Below, in pieces: positions 25,429 to 33,306 of a DNA stretch of 64,000 nt. Each line of letters opens with the position of its first letter. Position 1 is the first letter of the stretch. Source of the stretch: Streptomyces sp. Tu6071 (lineage in GTDB: Bacteria; Actinomycetota; Actinomycetes; Streptomycetales; Streptomycetaceae); the NCBI RefSeq assembly GCF_000213055.1, contig NZ_CM001165.1:4610945-4674944 (forward strand). The letters run 5' to 3'. A program made the translations under genes and the position numbers. Under the pieces are notes generated by a model. That model had not been told where the DNA came from, searched no databases, and saw only the letters and a program-made list of their open reading frames with translations.

Positions 25429-25833
25429 ATGACCGCGCAGACGGTGACCGCGCCCACCTCCCACGAGCGCTTCCTGCGCCTCGCGCTGGCCCTCCAGACG
25501 CTCACGGTCCTCTTCCAGGCCGTCTCCGCCGGGCTCCTCCTCACCGCCCCCTACGGCGAGACCCTGCACAGCGTCGGCGCACGCGTCATGTACGCGGCGG
25601 CGATGCTCTACGTGCTCGCGGCCGTCCTCGCCTGGAAGCCGGGCGGCGCCTCGCCCCGCCAGATCTGGTGTGCGACCGGCTTCCTCGCCCTCGCCTCGGC
25701 GCAGGTCGTCCTCGGCATCCGGCACGTCGCGGAGGTCCATGTCCCGCTGGGCGTCACGATGTTCGCGCTGAGCGTGCTGGCGCTGGCGTTCCGGTGGGTG
25801 CCCTCGCGCCGGGACGTCACAGGTCGTCCGTGA
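25429..25833 (+). CDS. Four-helix membrane protein, probable ECF41 target
   Basis: 134 aa from ATG 25429 with GGGGGAC upstream. Four membrane segments (about 17-41, 50-67, 78-97, 104-122); small charged ends. I do not recognise the family. ECF41 genes usually neighbour a carboxymuconolactone decarboxylase-like, oxidoreductase or epimerase gene; here this membrane protein takes that place. Its last 17 bases overlap the convergent decarboxylase-like gene. Confidence 0.7.
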   Translation: MTAQTVTAPTSHERFLRLALALQTLTVLFQAVSAGLLLTAPYGETLHSVGARVMYAAAMLYVLAAVLAWKPGGASPRQIWCATGFLALASAQVVLGIRHVAEVHVPLGVTMFALSVLALAFRWVPSRRDVTGRP

Positions 25834-27163
25834 GGGCACGGGTATGGGCCGCGCCCGACTCCGCCACGAACTCGGCGAGCGTCTGCGCGGCCCGCACGGT
25901 CGCGAAGCGCACGCCCTCCGCGCCCGCCGCGAACCCGTGAATCCCCGGGCGGGTCAGGCTGTCGTACGCCTGGTGGCGCGCGAAGCCGTATGCGCCCGTG
26001 TCGAGCACCGCGAGCCAGTCGCCCTGCTCCAGCTCGGGCAACTCGACGCCGGAGGCGAGGAGTTCGCCGTCGAACTGGGCGGGCCCCGCGAGGTCCTGGG
26101 CGAGCGCGGGGCCCTCCTTGGGCCGTCCCTGCGCGTCGTACGCGGCGAGCCGCCGCCCGCACGCGTGCCCCGCCATCCGCGTCCCGGCGTGCGTCACCGC
26201 GAGCCGCCGCCCGCCCATGGCCCGGACGTACTCCACCCGCGCGAGCAGGAAACCGTGGCCCGCGAGCAGCGAGCGCCCGAAGCCCGTCACGAGCGCGTAC
26301 CGCCCGTCGAAGAGCCCCGGCACCGTCTCCTTGAGCAGCGCCGCGTACCCCGCGAAGTCCGCCCCGTCCCCGTCCCCGGTGTCCCCCTCGCGCGCTCCCG
26401 CCGCGAGCCCGCCGCCGAGCGCGAGCGCGTCGACCTGCCGCCGCCCGGCCGCCGCGTTGATCTCCTCGGCCAGCTCGTACACCTTCCGCACCCCCTCGGC
26501 GAGCCGCTCGGGGGCCACCCCGCCCGCGTTCTTCACCTCGGAGTGCGCGTGCAGCCGCGTCAGCCAGGGCCGCTCGGCGAACGCCGAGAGAATCCATTCG
26601 CGCGCGCCCTCGTGCCCGAGCGCCACCCCGAAGACCGCCCGCCGCTCCGCGCCCGCGTGCGGATCGACCCGCACCCCGAACGTCGAGGTCGCCGCGGCCT
26701 CGCCGCGCAGCGCGTCGAGCCGCTCCAGCTCCTGGGCGTCGTCCACGTCCACGAGCACCCCGCTGCCCAGCGCCTCGCGCAGCTCGGCGACCGTCTTCGT
26801 CGGCGAGTCGAGCACCGTGTGCCCCGGCTGCACCCCGGCGGCCCGCGCGAGCGCCAGCTCGGCCGCGCTCGCGACCTCGGCGCCGATCCGGTCCTCGTAC
26901 AGCAGCCGCAGGACGGGCACGAGCGGCGTCGCGCGCACCGCGAAGGTGTGCCGTACGGCGGGTCCGCCCTCGGCGACGAGCGGGGCGAAGGCCGACTGGA
27001 GCGCGCGGGCCGTGCGGCGGATACCGGTCACGTCGAGCAGTCCGGCGAGCGGACGGTCCTCGCCGACGATCCCCTGCACGACCGCGGCCCGCACCGCGCG
27101 CTCCCGCCGCAGCCCGCCCTCGGAAGGGCCGCCCGTACCCTCCTCCGGCGCGGCTTCGCTCAT
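25817..27163 (-). CDS. Fold-III PLP decarboxylase-like protein lacking the PLP lysine
   Basis: 448 aa from ATG 27163. It has the architecture of diaminopimelate/ornithine decarboxylase group IV: N-terminal barrel with FAVRATPLVPVL (about 74-85), GGGLA phosphate loop (250-254), and the C-terminal GDWLAVLDTGAYGFA block (381-395). The FAVRA motif has Arg77 where the family has the Schiff-base lysine (YAVKA), and GPAQFD (360-365) has Gln where the catalytic Cys of GPxCxSxD is expected. It may therefore be a non-catalytic or altered-function homologue. Stand-alone gene. Confidence 0.82.
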   Translation of the reverse strand: MSEAAPEEGTGGPSEGGLRRERAVRAAVVQGIVGEDRPLAGLLDVTGIRRTARALQSAFAPLVAEGGPAVRHTFAVRATPLVPVLRLLYEDRIGAEVASAAELALARAAGVQPGHTVLDSPTKTVAELREALGSGVLVDVDDAQELERLDALRGEAAATSTFGVRVDPHAGAERRAVFGVALGHEGAREWILSAFAERPWLTRLHAHSEVKNAGGVAPERLAEGVRKVYELAEEINAAAGRRQVDALALGGGLAAGAREGDTGDGDGADFAGYAALLKETVPGLFDGRYALVTGFGRSLLAGHGFLLARVEYVRAMGGRRLAVTHAGTRMAGHACGRRLAAYDAQGRPKEGPALAQDLAGPAQFDGELLASGVELPELEQGDWLAVLDTGAYGFARHQAYDSLTRPGIHGFAAGAEGVRFATVRAAQTLAEFVAESGAAHTRALTDDL

Positions 27164-27241
27164 GCCGTCATCAGACCACCGGGGGCGGCGGGGCGCGAAA
27201 ATTGGTGGACCGTGCGGGGCGCGGTTGATGGGATGCCCGCC

Positions 27242-27865
27242 ATGACGCCGGACGCGCGCACGACCCCCGAACCCCTTGTCCCGCCCCCGCCCCCGGACCC
27301 CGCGATCGACTTCTGGACCGGCGAGCGCGTACGCCTGCGGGCCGTCGAGCCCGAGGACTGGCCGCACTTCATGCGGTACGGGCAGCACTCGGCCCACGTG
27401 CGCTTCGGCGACCGCCTGGAGGTGCCGCGGTCGGCCGAGCGCCATCGCACCTGGCTCAAGGAGGCAGCGGCGAGGAAGGCGGAGGACGACACCTTCCACC
27501 TCGTCGTGGAGGACCGCGCGACCGGGGCCTGGGCGGGCACGGTCAGCACGCACCACGTCGAGCTGGGGCAGGGGAACTTCGCGTACGGGATCGAGATCGA
27601 CCCCCGCTTCCAGGGGCGCGGCTTCGCGCGCGAGGCCGTCACGCTCGTCCTCCGCTTCATGTTCGAGGAGCGGCGCTACCACAAGGCGGTCGCGGAGGCG
27701 TGGGCGCACAACACGGCGTCGGTCGCGCTGCAACGCCGTCTCGGCTTCGTCGAGGAGGCGCGGCTGCGGGAGCACGACTACACGGAGGGGGCGTACCGGG
27801 ACGTCCTTCTCTTCGGTCTGCTGAAGGACGAGTTCCGGAGCATGGATGCGGGGAACAAGGACTGA
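27242..27865 (+). CDS. GNAT-family N-acetyltransferase
   Basis: 207 aa from ATG 27242 (ATG 27233 in frame is equally possible). Acetyltransferase-3 type: FWTGERVRLRAVEPEDWPHF, then VEDRATGAWAGTVSTHHVEL, acetyl-CoA motif IEIDPRFQGRGFAREAVTLV, and HNTASVALQRRLGFVEEARL. This is the RimJ/RimL-like branch, which acetylates protein N-termini or small amines; the substrate is unknown. The Pro-rich N-terminus is not part of the fold. Confidence 0.87.
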   Translation: MTPDARTTPEPLVPPPPPDPAIDFWTGERVRLRAVEPEDWPHFMRYGQHSAHVRFGDRLEVPRSAERHRTWLKEAAARKAEDDTFHLVVEDRATGAWAGTVSTHHVELGQGNFAYGIEIDPRFQGRGFAREAVTLVLRFMFEERRYHKAVAEAWAHNTASVALQRRLGFVEEARLREHDYTEGAYRDVLLFGLLKDEFRSMDAGNKD

Positions 27866-27879
27866 GCGGGCTCGCCCGG

Positions 27880-27918
27880 GGCACACTGCTCTACACACGT
27901 GTAGTAGAGCGTGGTGCC
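27880..27918. promoter_or_regulatory. Long dyad between GNAT and GlsB-like genes
   Basis: Arms GGCAC...GCTCTAC (27880-27894) and GTAGAGC...GTGCC (27904-27918), 15 nt each with three mismatches; the core CTACAC AC GTGTAG is perfect. It could be the GNAT terminator or an operator for the next gene. Confidence 0.5.
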
Positions 27919-27991
27919 AAGCGGTCCGGCACCGCCGCACACCGAGCCGGCCACCGCGCCAGTCACCGCGACAACGGAGGAAGCAGAAGCC

Positions 27992-28258
27992 ATGGAGATC
28001 TCAGGGTTCATCAGCGCCGTCATCATCGGCATCGTGATCGGCATCCTGGGCCGCCTGGTCGTCCCCGGCCGCCAGCGCATCGGCATCATCTGGACGATCC
28101 TGGTCGGCGTCGTCGCCGCCCTCGTCGGCACGTTCATCGCGGCGGCCTTCGACGTGGCCGACACGAAGGGCATCGACTGGATAGAACTCGCGATCCAGGT
28201 CGTGCTCGCCGGTGTCGGCGTGGCCGCCCTGGACCGCTCCAGGTCCACGCGCCGCTGA
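27992..28258 (+). CDS. GlsB/YeaQ/YmgE-family stress membrane protein
   Basis: 88 aa, three hydrophobic segments with the family motif GFISAVIIGIVIGILGRLVV then PGRQ (positions 5-28). Known as transglycosylase-associated or general-stress small membrane proteins of unclear function. CGGAGG lies 11 bases before the ATG. A terminator follows. Confidence 0.83.
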   Translation: MEISGFISAVIIGIVIGILGRLVVPGRQRIGIIWTILVGVVAALVGTFIAAAFDVADTKGIDWIELAIQVVLAGVGVAALDRSRSTRR

Positions 28259-28275
28259 CCCCACCGCGCCCGCCG

Positions 28276-28308
28276 AGGCCCCTGTCCGTAGGTACGGGCG
28301 GGGGCCTT
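28276..28308 (+). terminator. Terminator of GlsB-like gene
   Basis: The stem pairs AGGCCCCTGTCCGTA (28276-28290) with the G-rich 28293-28308, two mismatches, ending CTT. Confidence 0.7.
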
Positions 28309-28326
28309 CGTCGTGGGGGGCTTGGG

Positions 28327-28369
28327 CCGGGGGCCGGGGGCCGGGGGCCGGGGGTCGGGGGCCGGGGGG
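28327..28369 (+). repeat. Heptamer tandem repeat (CCGGGGG)6, G-quadruplex-prone
   Basis: Six units of CCGGGGG (one TCGGGGG) with exact 7-bp period, then degenerate GGCTTTGCGCG repeats to about 28510. It lies between two convergent genes and is non-coding. Confidence 0.85.
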
Positions 28370-28525
28370 CTTGGGCCGTGCGGGCCTCGGGTGTGGCGGC
28401 CTTGGGCGAAGGCTCGGGTGGGCTTGGGGCGTACGGGCCTTGGGCGGGGGCCTCGGGTGTGGCGGCTTTGCGCGGGGGGGCTTTGCGCGTGGGGGCTTTG
28501 CGCGTGTGGGCCTTCGGAGTGGGGG

Positions 28526-29737
28526 TCAGTCGTAGGTCCAGCCGAAGGTCTCCATGGCGGTGTCGAACCACTCGACGAGCGTCGCGCCCAGCGGCTCCGC
28601 CACGTCCAGTACCGAGAACACGGCCACGCACCAACGCCCGCGCCCGCCCGGCACCTTCACGGCGTACGCGACCTCCCTCCCGGACACCGGCAGCCGCTCG
28701 CCCGCGGGAACGGGCCTCTCGCGCCGTACGCCCGGCCCGCCCGCCACCTCGGCGGCCTCCCACCCCGTACCGGGCACCCCGTCCCCCAGCCCGACGACCA
28801 GAGCGGCGGGCACCCCCGAACCGGCGGCGGGCCGGTACACATCCACCCCACCCGCGACACCCCCGAGAGCACCCCACCCCGCGCTGTCCTCGGCGGAGAC
28901 CTTCTCCCACGGGGCGGTGAGGAAGAGCCGGTACCCGGTGACGGGCGGACGAGGGTCGGGACGCGGGGACGGAACGGCGGGCCGCGCTTGGGGGGCGGGG
29001 GGTTCCTGCGCGGGGGGCGGTTGCTCGGCGGGGGCCTCCCGCGCGGGGGGCGCTTGCCCGGCGGGTGGCGATTGCCTGGCGGGTCGTGTTTGCGCGGCGG
29101 ACGGGTCCTGCGCGGCGGGCGGGTCTTGCGCGGCCGGGGGCTTTTGCTCGGTCGGCCGTGCCTGCCGCACGGGTCGTCCTTGCCGCACGTGCGGTCCTTG
29201 CTTTGAGGGTGGCGCTTGCCTGGCCTGGGGTTCCTGCTCGGTTGGCTGTGCCTGCCGCGCGGGACGTCCTTGCTCTGCGGGTGGCGCTTGTCTGGTCGGC
29301 GATGGTTGCTCGGCTGGCTGCTCCTGCCCGGTCGGCCGTGCCTGCGGCGTGAGCCATGCCTGCCGCACGTGCCGCCCCTGCCGTACGAGCCGTCCCTGCC
29401 GCACGTGCCGTGCTTGCCCGGCGGGTGGCGGTTGCCTGCGCGCCAGTGGTTGCTCGGCCGGTGGCTCCTGCCCGACCGGCGGCGTCTGCCCGGTCGGCCG
29501 TCCCCGCTTCACGGGCTGGTACTGCCCGGCGGGCTGCGCTCGCTCGGCCGGTGGCTGAGGTCCGGAGGGCTGGTCCCGTGCGAGCGGTGGCACTTGTCCG
29601 CCCGGCCGTCCCCGCCGCACAGGCCGGTCCTGCCCGGCCGCCGGTTCCCGCCCCACCGACCCTGTCACCCGTTCCGGCCTCGGCGCCGTCTCCGGCCCCA
29701 CCACCCGCTCCTGCCCCGCCGCCCCTTCCCGCCCCAT
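28526..29737 (-). CDS. Pro/Gln/Arg-repeat protein with conserved-looking C-terminal domain (WXG-module gene 3)
   Basis: 403 aa; its ATG overlaps the stop of the preceding gene (ATGA). Residues 1-265 are low-complexity repeats of Pro, Gln, Ala and Arg (variants of RQARP, PPAEQ, GQEPP). The C-terminal 135 residues (VTGYRLFLTAPWEKVSAEDS onward, ending WFDTAMETFGWTYD) look folded: GVDVYRP, AYAVKVPGGRGRWCVAVFSV. No family recognised. By position it is the third gene of the WXG100-like module and may be its chaperone, immunity or secreted partner (inference only). Confidence 0.65.
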   Translation of the reverse strand: MGREGAAGQERVVGPETAPRPERVTGSVGREPAAGQDRPVRRGRPGGQVPPLARDQPSGPQPPAERAQPAGQYQPVKRGRPTGQTPPVGQEPPAEQPLARRQPPPAGQARHVRQGRLVRQGRHVRQAWLTPQARPTGQEQPAEQPSPTRQAPPAEQGRPARQAQPTEQEPQARQAPPSKQGPHVRQGRPVRQARPTEQKPPAAQDPPAAQDPSAAQTRPARQSPPAGQAPPAREAPAEQPPPAQEPPAPQARPAVPSPRPDPRPPVTGYRLFLTAPWEKVSAEDSAGWGALGGVAGGVDVYRPAAGSGVPAALVVGLGDGVPGTGWEAAEVAGGPGVRRERPVPAGERLPVSGREVAYAVKVPGGRGRWCVAVFSVLDVAEPLGATLVEWFDTAMETFGWTYD

Positions 29738-30984
29738 CAGCCGCCGCCCGTCCGCATCCGGTCCTTCATCTCCCCGTACCTACTGCCCGGTACCGAGTCC
29801 CCGCCCTTGTCCCCGAGGTCCAGTGCCGTGCTCCCGGCCCAGGAGCCCCGCATCTCCCGCAGCCTTTGCCGTGCCTCCGCCGCGCCCGCCCGCAGGTCGG
29901 CGTGCTCCGGGTGCCGCGCGCTCAGGTTCCGTACGTCCTTGGCGCGGCGGCCCGTGTCCACATCGCCCAGGGCGAGCCCCCGCTCGCGGCGGGTGATCTC
30001 GGGGAGGGGGGCCGCGCGGACCTCCTCGCCCGCGCGGAGCCCGGCGCGGCGGACCCGTTCCTCCAGCCGCAGCCGCCTCGCGCGGGCCGCGCGCCGCTTC
30101 GTACCGGAGACGCCCCCGCCCCGCCGCCGCGCCCGCCGCGCGGCAGCGCGCCGCGCCCCGCTCGTGGCGTCCCGCGCCCGCGCCCGCGCCGCGCCCGAGG
30201 CGAGCCCGGCCGCCGTCGTACGGGCCGAGTCCTGGAGCGCGCCGATGGCACGGGCGGCGCGTACCCCGTCGCGGGCGAACTTGAGGGCGGCGATGTCGAG
30301 GACGACGTCGAACCAGGAACACGCCCCCGCCCCGGCCTGCGCGAGATGGAGCGCGGCGACGGAGAGGCTCGCGCCGAGGGCGAGCGGCCCGAGGGCGGGG
30401 AAGAACATCGCGGCGAAACCGGCGAGGGTCGCCGCCCAGCCGAGCCCGTCGACGAGGTCGTCGAGGGTGTCGGAGGCGAGCACGCGCGAGACGAACGCCG
30501 CCGCGGGGATCGCGAAGTCGTCGTAGAGGGAGTCGGCGAGGGCGTCGTCGACGGCGGTACGGACGAGGCGCGCGTGGTGCGCGGCCTCGGCCTCGTACTC
30601 CTCGGTGAGGCGGGAGAGCCGGGCGCGGAGCGCGGCGAGCTCGGGTTCGGCCGCGGCGCGCGCCTCGGCGAGGAGGTGGGCGGCGGCGGAGCGGAGGTGG
30701 TGGAGGGTGCCGGCCCAGGCGGCGAGTTCGCGGTGGACGCGGGCGTAGCGGGTCGCGGCGGTGGCGAGCCGGGCGGCGAGGTCGTGGGCGTGCTCGCGCA
30801 GCGAGTCGGCGTACCGGCCGCGCAGCACCTCGTCGTCACCGATGAGGCGGAGCGCCTCGGCCTGTTCGTGGAGCCGCTCGGCGACGGTACGGAGGCGAGC
30901 GGCCTCGACGCGCAGCGTGTCGGGGTCGCCCGGGAGCGGGTCGTGGGCGCACAGCGGGTGCCAGTCGGTGGGAGGCCGGGGCAC
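29737..30984 (-). CDS. Putative type VII-type secreted large protein (WXG-module gene 2)
   Basis: 415 aa from GTG 30984. The N-terminal 170 residues are long amphipathic helices (LPGDPDTLRVEAARLRTVAE, HEHAHDLAARLATAATRYAR-like, EYEAEAAHHARLVRTAVDDA), as in LXG/WXG effectors. A hydrophobic stretch (about 185-235, LAGFAAMFFPALGPLALGAS) follows, then an Arg/Ala-rich middle and a C-terminal region ending DSVPGSRYGEMKDRMRTGGG. It lies six bases after the small WXG100-like gene. The C-terminus could hold a toxin-type domain, but I recognise none. Confidence 0.6.
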   Translation of the reverse strand: MPRPPTDWHPLCAHDPLPGDPDTLRVEAARLRTVAERLHEQAEALRLIGDDEVLRGRYADSLREHAHDLAARLATAATRYARVHRELAAWAGTLHHLRSAAAHLLAEARAAAEPELAALRARLSRLTEEYEAEAAHHARLVRTAVDDALADSLYDDFAIPAAAFVSRVLASDTLDDLVDGLGWAATLAGFAAMFFPALGPLALGASLSVAALHLAQAGAGACSWFDVVLDIAALKFARDGVRAARAIGALQDSARTTAAGLASGAARARARDATSGARRAAARRARRRGGGVSGTKRRAARARRLRLEERVRRAGLRAGEEVRAAPLPEITRRERGLALGDVDTGRRAKDVRNLSARHPEHADLRAGAAEARQRLREMRGSWAGSTALDLGDKGGDSVPGSRYGEMKDRMRTGGG

Positions 30985-30990
30985 GGGGGG

Positions 30991-31275
30991 TCAGGGGCGC
31001 CGGGCGACGCGGGCGAGGTCGGCGTCGTGGGTGGAGAAGGAGTCACGGCTGTGGGCGAGGAGGCGTCCCACGGTGTCGAGGGAGGTGAGGAGGCGGCTGC
31101 GGTTGTCGTCCCAGTTGGCGGCGAACGCGCGGACGGCCGAGGCGAGTTCGGCGGAACCGACGAGGCGGGCGAGGTCGTCGGCGCGGTCGTCGATGTCGCG
31201 GAACTCGCGGTGGAGCCGGGCGAGCCGGTCGGCGGACCTGCCGAGCAAGGCGAGATCGACACGGAGGTCGGTCAT
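30991..31275 (-). CDS. WXG100-like small helical protein (WXG-module gene 1)
   Basis: 94 aa, all helical, with a NWDDNRSRLL turn near the middle, in place of the WxG turn, and heptad-like helices on both sides (LALLGRSADRLARLHREFRD; LLTSLDTVGRLLAHSRDSF). Length and layout fit ESX/WXG100 secreted helical hairpins. It is the first gene of the three. No EccC/EccD secretion genes are in this window. The family call is tentative. Confidence 0.55.
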   Translation of the reverse strand: MTDLRVDLALLGRSADRLARLHREFRDIDDRADDLARLVGSAELASAVRAFAANWDDNRSRLLTSLDTVGRLLAHSRDSFSTHDADLARVARRP

Positions 31276-31512
31276 GCGCGGCACGCTAGCCGACCCGGGC
31301 CCCTCCACCCGCCGCCCCGGCACCCGCACCCGCGCCCCCGCAAGGCGCCGCCGTGCCGCACCTCACCCGAAGGAGTGAGGAGCGCGGTCCACGGCGGGAC
31401 GGGGCGAAAGGCGGCGACGGCAACGGCGCCCGGCCGCCTGCCCGGTGCCGCCCGCCCCCAGCCGTGCCGCCGCCGCGCGCCTCGTGCCGCCGCCCGCGCG
31501 CCCTGCGGCCCC

Positions 31513-32349
31513 TCACTCGCCCTTCGGAAAGTCCGCCGAGCGGCTCAGCTCCTCCCACTTCGCGTCCTCGGCGACGCGGCCCGACCAGGCGGCACGCCCG
31601 TACTCGTAGGCGTCGCTGCCGAGGAGGAGCCGGACGGGGGGCTCGTCGAGCGAGGCGACGGTGAGGATCGCCCGGGCGACGCGCACGGGGTCGCCGGGCG
31701 CGTGGGTGTCGAAGTTGTTCCGCAGCTTCGCGGCCTGGGCCATCAGGTCCTGGTACGGGGCACTGGCCTCCGGGACCTTCATCGAGGCGGCACCCCAGTC
31801 GGTCCGCATGCCGCCCGGCTCGATGACCGTGACCTTGACGCCGAACGAGGCCGTCTCCGCCGCCAGCACCTCCGAGAAGCCGCCCACGGCCCACTTCGCC
31901 GACTGGTACGCCGAGAGCCCCGGGCTCGCGACGCGCCCGCCGACCGAGGAGATCTGGATGATGTGGCCGCCGCCCTGCTTCCGCAGCACGGGGAGCGCCG
32001 CGCGGCTCGTGTACACGACGCCGTAGAAGTTCGTGTCCATCTGCCGCCGGAAGACGTCGATGTCGGTGTCCTCGATCGTGACGAGGTCCGCCTGCCCCGC
32101 GTTGTTGACGAGGACGTCGAGCCGCCCGAAGCGCTGGACCGCCTCGGCGACGACGCGCTCGGCGGCGGCCGGGTCGGTCACGTCGTGCCGGGTGGTGGCG
32201 AGCGCGTCCCCGTACGAGGCGCGCAGCTCGTCGAGCGTACGGGGATCGCGCGCCGTGGCGAGCACGCGGTGACCCGCCTGGAGCGCGGTCTCGACGAGCG
32301 CGCGGCCGAGACCGCGCGAGGAGCCGGTGACGAGGAAGACCTGGGACAT
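31513..32349 (-). CDS. SDR-family oxidoreductase 2
   Basis: 278 aa. Classical SDR: TGSSRGLG (8-15), NNAG (87-90), ISSVGG Ser, and YQSAK (Tyr/Lys about 150/154), followed by the EPGGMRTDW block. It resembles oxidoreductases of the YusZ/ketoreductase-like branch; substrate unknown. It is divergent from a TetR gene 141 bp away with two matching palindromes between, the same layout as the pair at 2769-4438. Confidence 0.9.
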   Translation of the reverse strand: MSQVFLVTGSSRGLGRALVETALQAGHRVLATARDPRTLDELRASYGDALATTRHDVTDPAAAERVVAEAVQRFGRLDVLVNNAGQADLVTIEDTDIDVFRRQMDTNFYGVVYTSRAALPVLRKQGGGHIIQISSVGGRVASPGLSAYQSAKWAVGGFSEVLAAETASFGVKVTVIEPGGMRTDWGAASMKVPEASAPYQDLMAQAAKLRNNFDTHAPGDPVRVARAILTVASLDEPPVRLLLGSDAYEYGRAAWSGRVAEDAKWEELSRSADFPKGE

Positions 32350-32379
32350 GGAGGAGCCTCCGGGAGAGGGAGAGGTGTT

Positions 32380-32453
32380 TAACGCAATGCGAGTGCGTTA
32401 TCTGCTCCCCACGCTACACCGCGTCGGCATTTAACGCACGCGACACGCGTTAA
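32380..32453. promoter_or_regulatory. Two palindromic operators between SDR 2 and TetR 2
   Basis: Site 1 (32380-32400): TAACGCA-N7-TGCGTTA. Site 2 (32431-32453): TTAACGC-N9-GCGTTAA. Aligned, both read TTTAACGCA-N7-YGCGTTA; centres are 52 bp apart. One lies near each gene. Confidence 0.72.
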
Positions 32454-32490
32454 GCGCGGCCACCGCCGCCCGGACGCTAGATTTGGTTCC

Positions 32491-33162
32491 ATGCCCACCC
32501 ACCGCCGCGCCCGCTCCCAGGAGGCCAAGCAGCAGCGCGCCGAGGACCTCCTCGACGCGGCCCGCAGACTCGCGGCCGGGACCGGGGGAGTGCGGTGCCT
32601 CACGCTCGCGGCGGTCACGGAGGCGGCCGGACTCCACCCCTCGGCGATCCGCCGCTACTTCGACAGCAAGGAGGAACTCCTCCTCGAACTCGCCGAACGC
32701 GAGTGGGTGGACTGGCGCGAGGAGGTGCTGCGCCGCGCGAGGGCCGCCACGGGGCTCAGCCCCGAGGAGACGGCGGAGGCGCTCGTCTCGGGTCTCCTCG
32801 CGCGCCCCCTGCTGTGCGACCTCTTCACGCACATCCCGCTGAGCCTGGAGGGCGAAGTCCCCCTGGAGCGCGCCCGTCGCTACAAGGAGCTCTCCTTCGC
32901 CTCGGTCGTGGCGATGTCGGAGGCGCTCGCCGAGGCGGGCGCGATGACGGCCCCCCAGGTCGCCGACCTGATCGCCGCCACGGCCGCGCAGACCGCCCAT
33001 GCCTGGCAGATCGCCCACCCCACGGCCACTCTCGCCACCCTCTACGAACAGCACCCCGAACTGTCGCACCCGGCGAGGGAGTTCGAGGCGCGGGTGCGCA
33101 GGCTGCTGAGAGCGACGGCGCGAGGACTGACGTACCCGGGCGAGGCCCCTCCCGTCCCGTGA
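32491..33162 (+). CDS. TetR-family transcriptional regulator 2
   Basis: 223 aa. HTH at about 15-60: RAEDLLDAARRLAAGTGGVR, then AAVTEAAGLHPSAIRRYFDS KEELLLEL. The C-terminal domain is the common ligand/dimer domain. It is divergent from SDR 2 and probably autoregulated through the TTTAACGCA palindromes. Confidence 0.9.
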   Translation: MPTHRRARSQEAKQQRAEDLLDAARRLAAGTGGVRCLTLAAVTEAAGLHPSAIRRYFDSKEELLLELAEREWVDWREEVLRRARAATGLSPEETAEALVSGLLARPLLCDLFTHIPLSLEGEVPLERARRYKELSFASVVAMSEALAEAGAMTAPQVADLIAATAAQTAHAWQIAHPTATLATLYEQHPELSHPAREFEARVRRLLRATARGLTYPGEAPPVP

Positions 33163-33226
33163 GGCGCTTGAGGCCCGAGGCGCTTGAGGTGCTTGGGGCG
33201 CGCGGTGCTGCGAGCCCGCGCGCCGA

Positions 33227-33300
33227 ATCCAGCCCCTCCGGCGTCTGAGGGGCGGGGTCCCGGGCGGCGCCCCGGAAGCCGGGGCCCGGGGCGGCGCCCC
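33227..33300 (-). repeat. Dispersed repeat, copy R4 (minus orientation)
   Basis: ATCCAGCCCCTCCGGCG, TCTGAGGGGCGGGGTCC and two GGCGGCGCCCC-type blocks: the reverse complement of the family. It lies between two convergent TetR genes. Confidence 0.8.
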
Positions 33301-33306
33301 GCGAGG

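Noticed and set aside
29356..32382. Open frame of 1008 aa on the plus strand
   Set aside because: Antisense to the WXG-like module and SDR 2; repeats of Arg/Ala/Pro with no fold.
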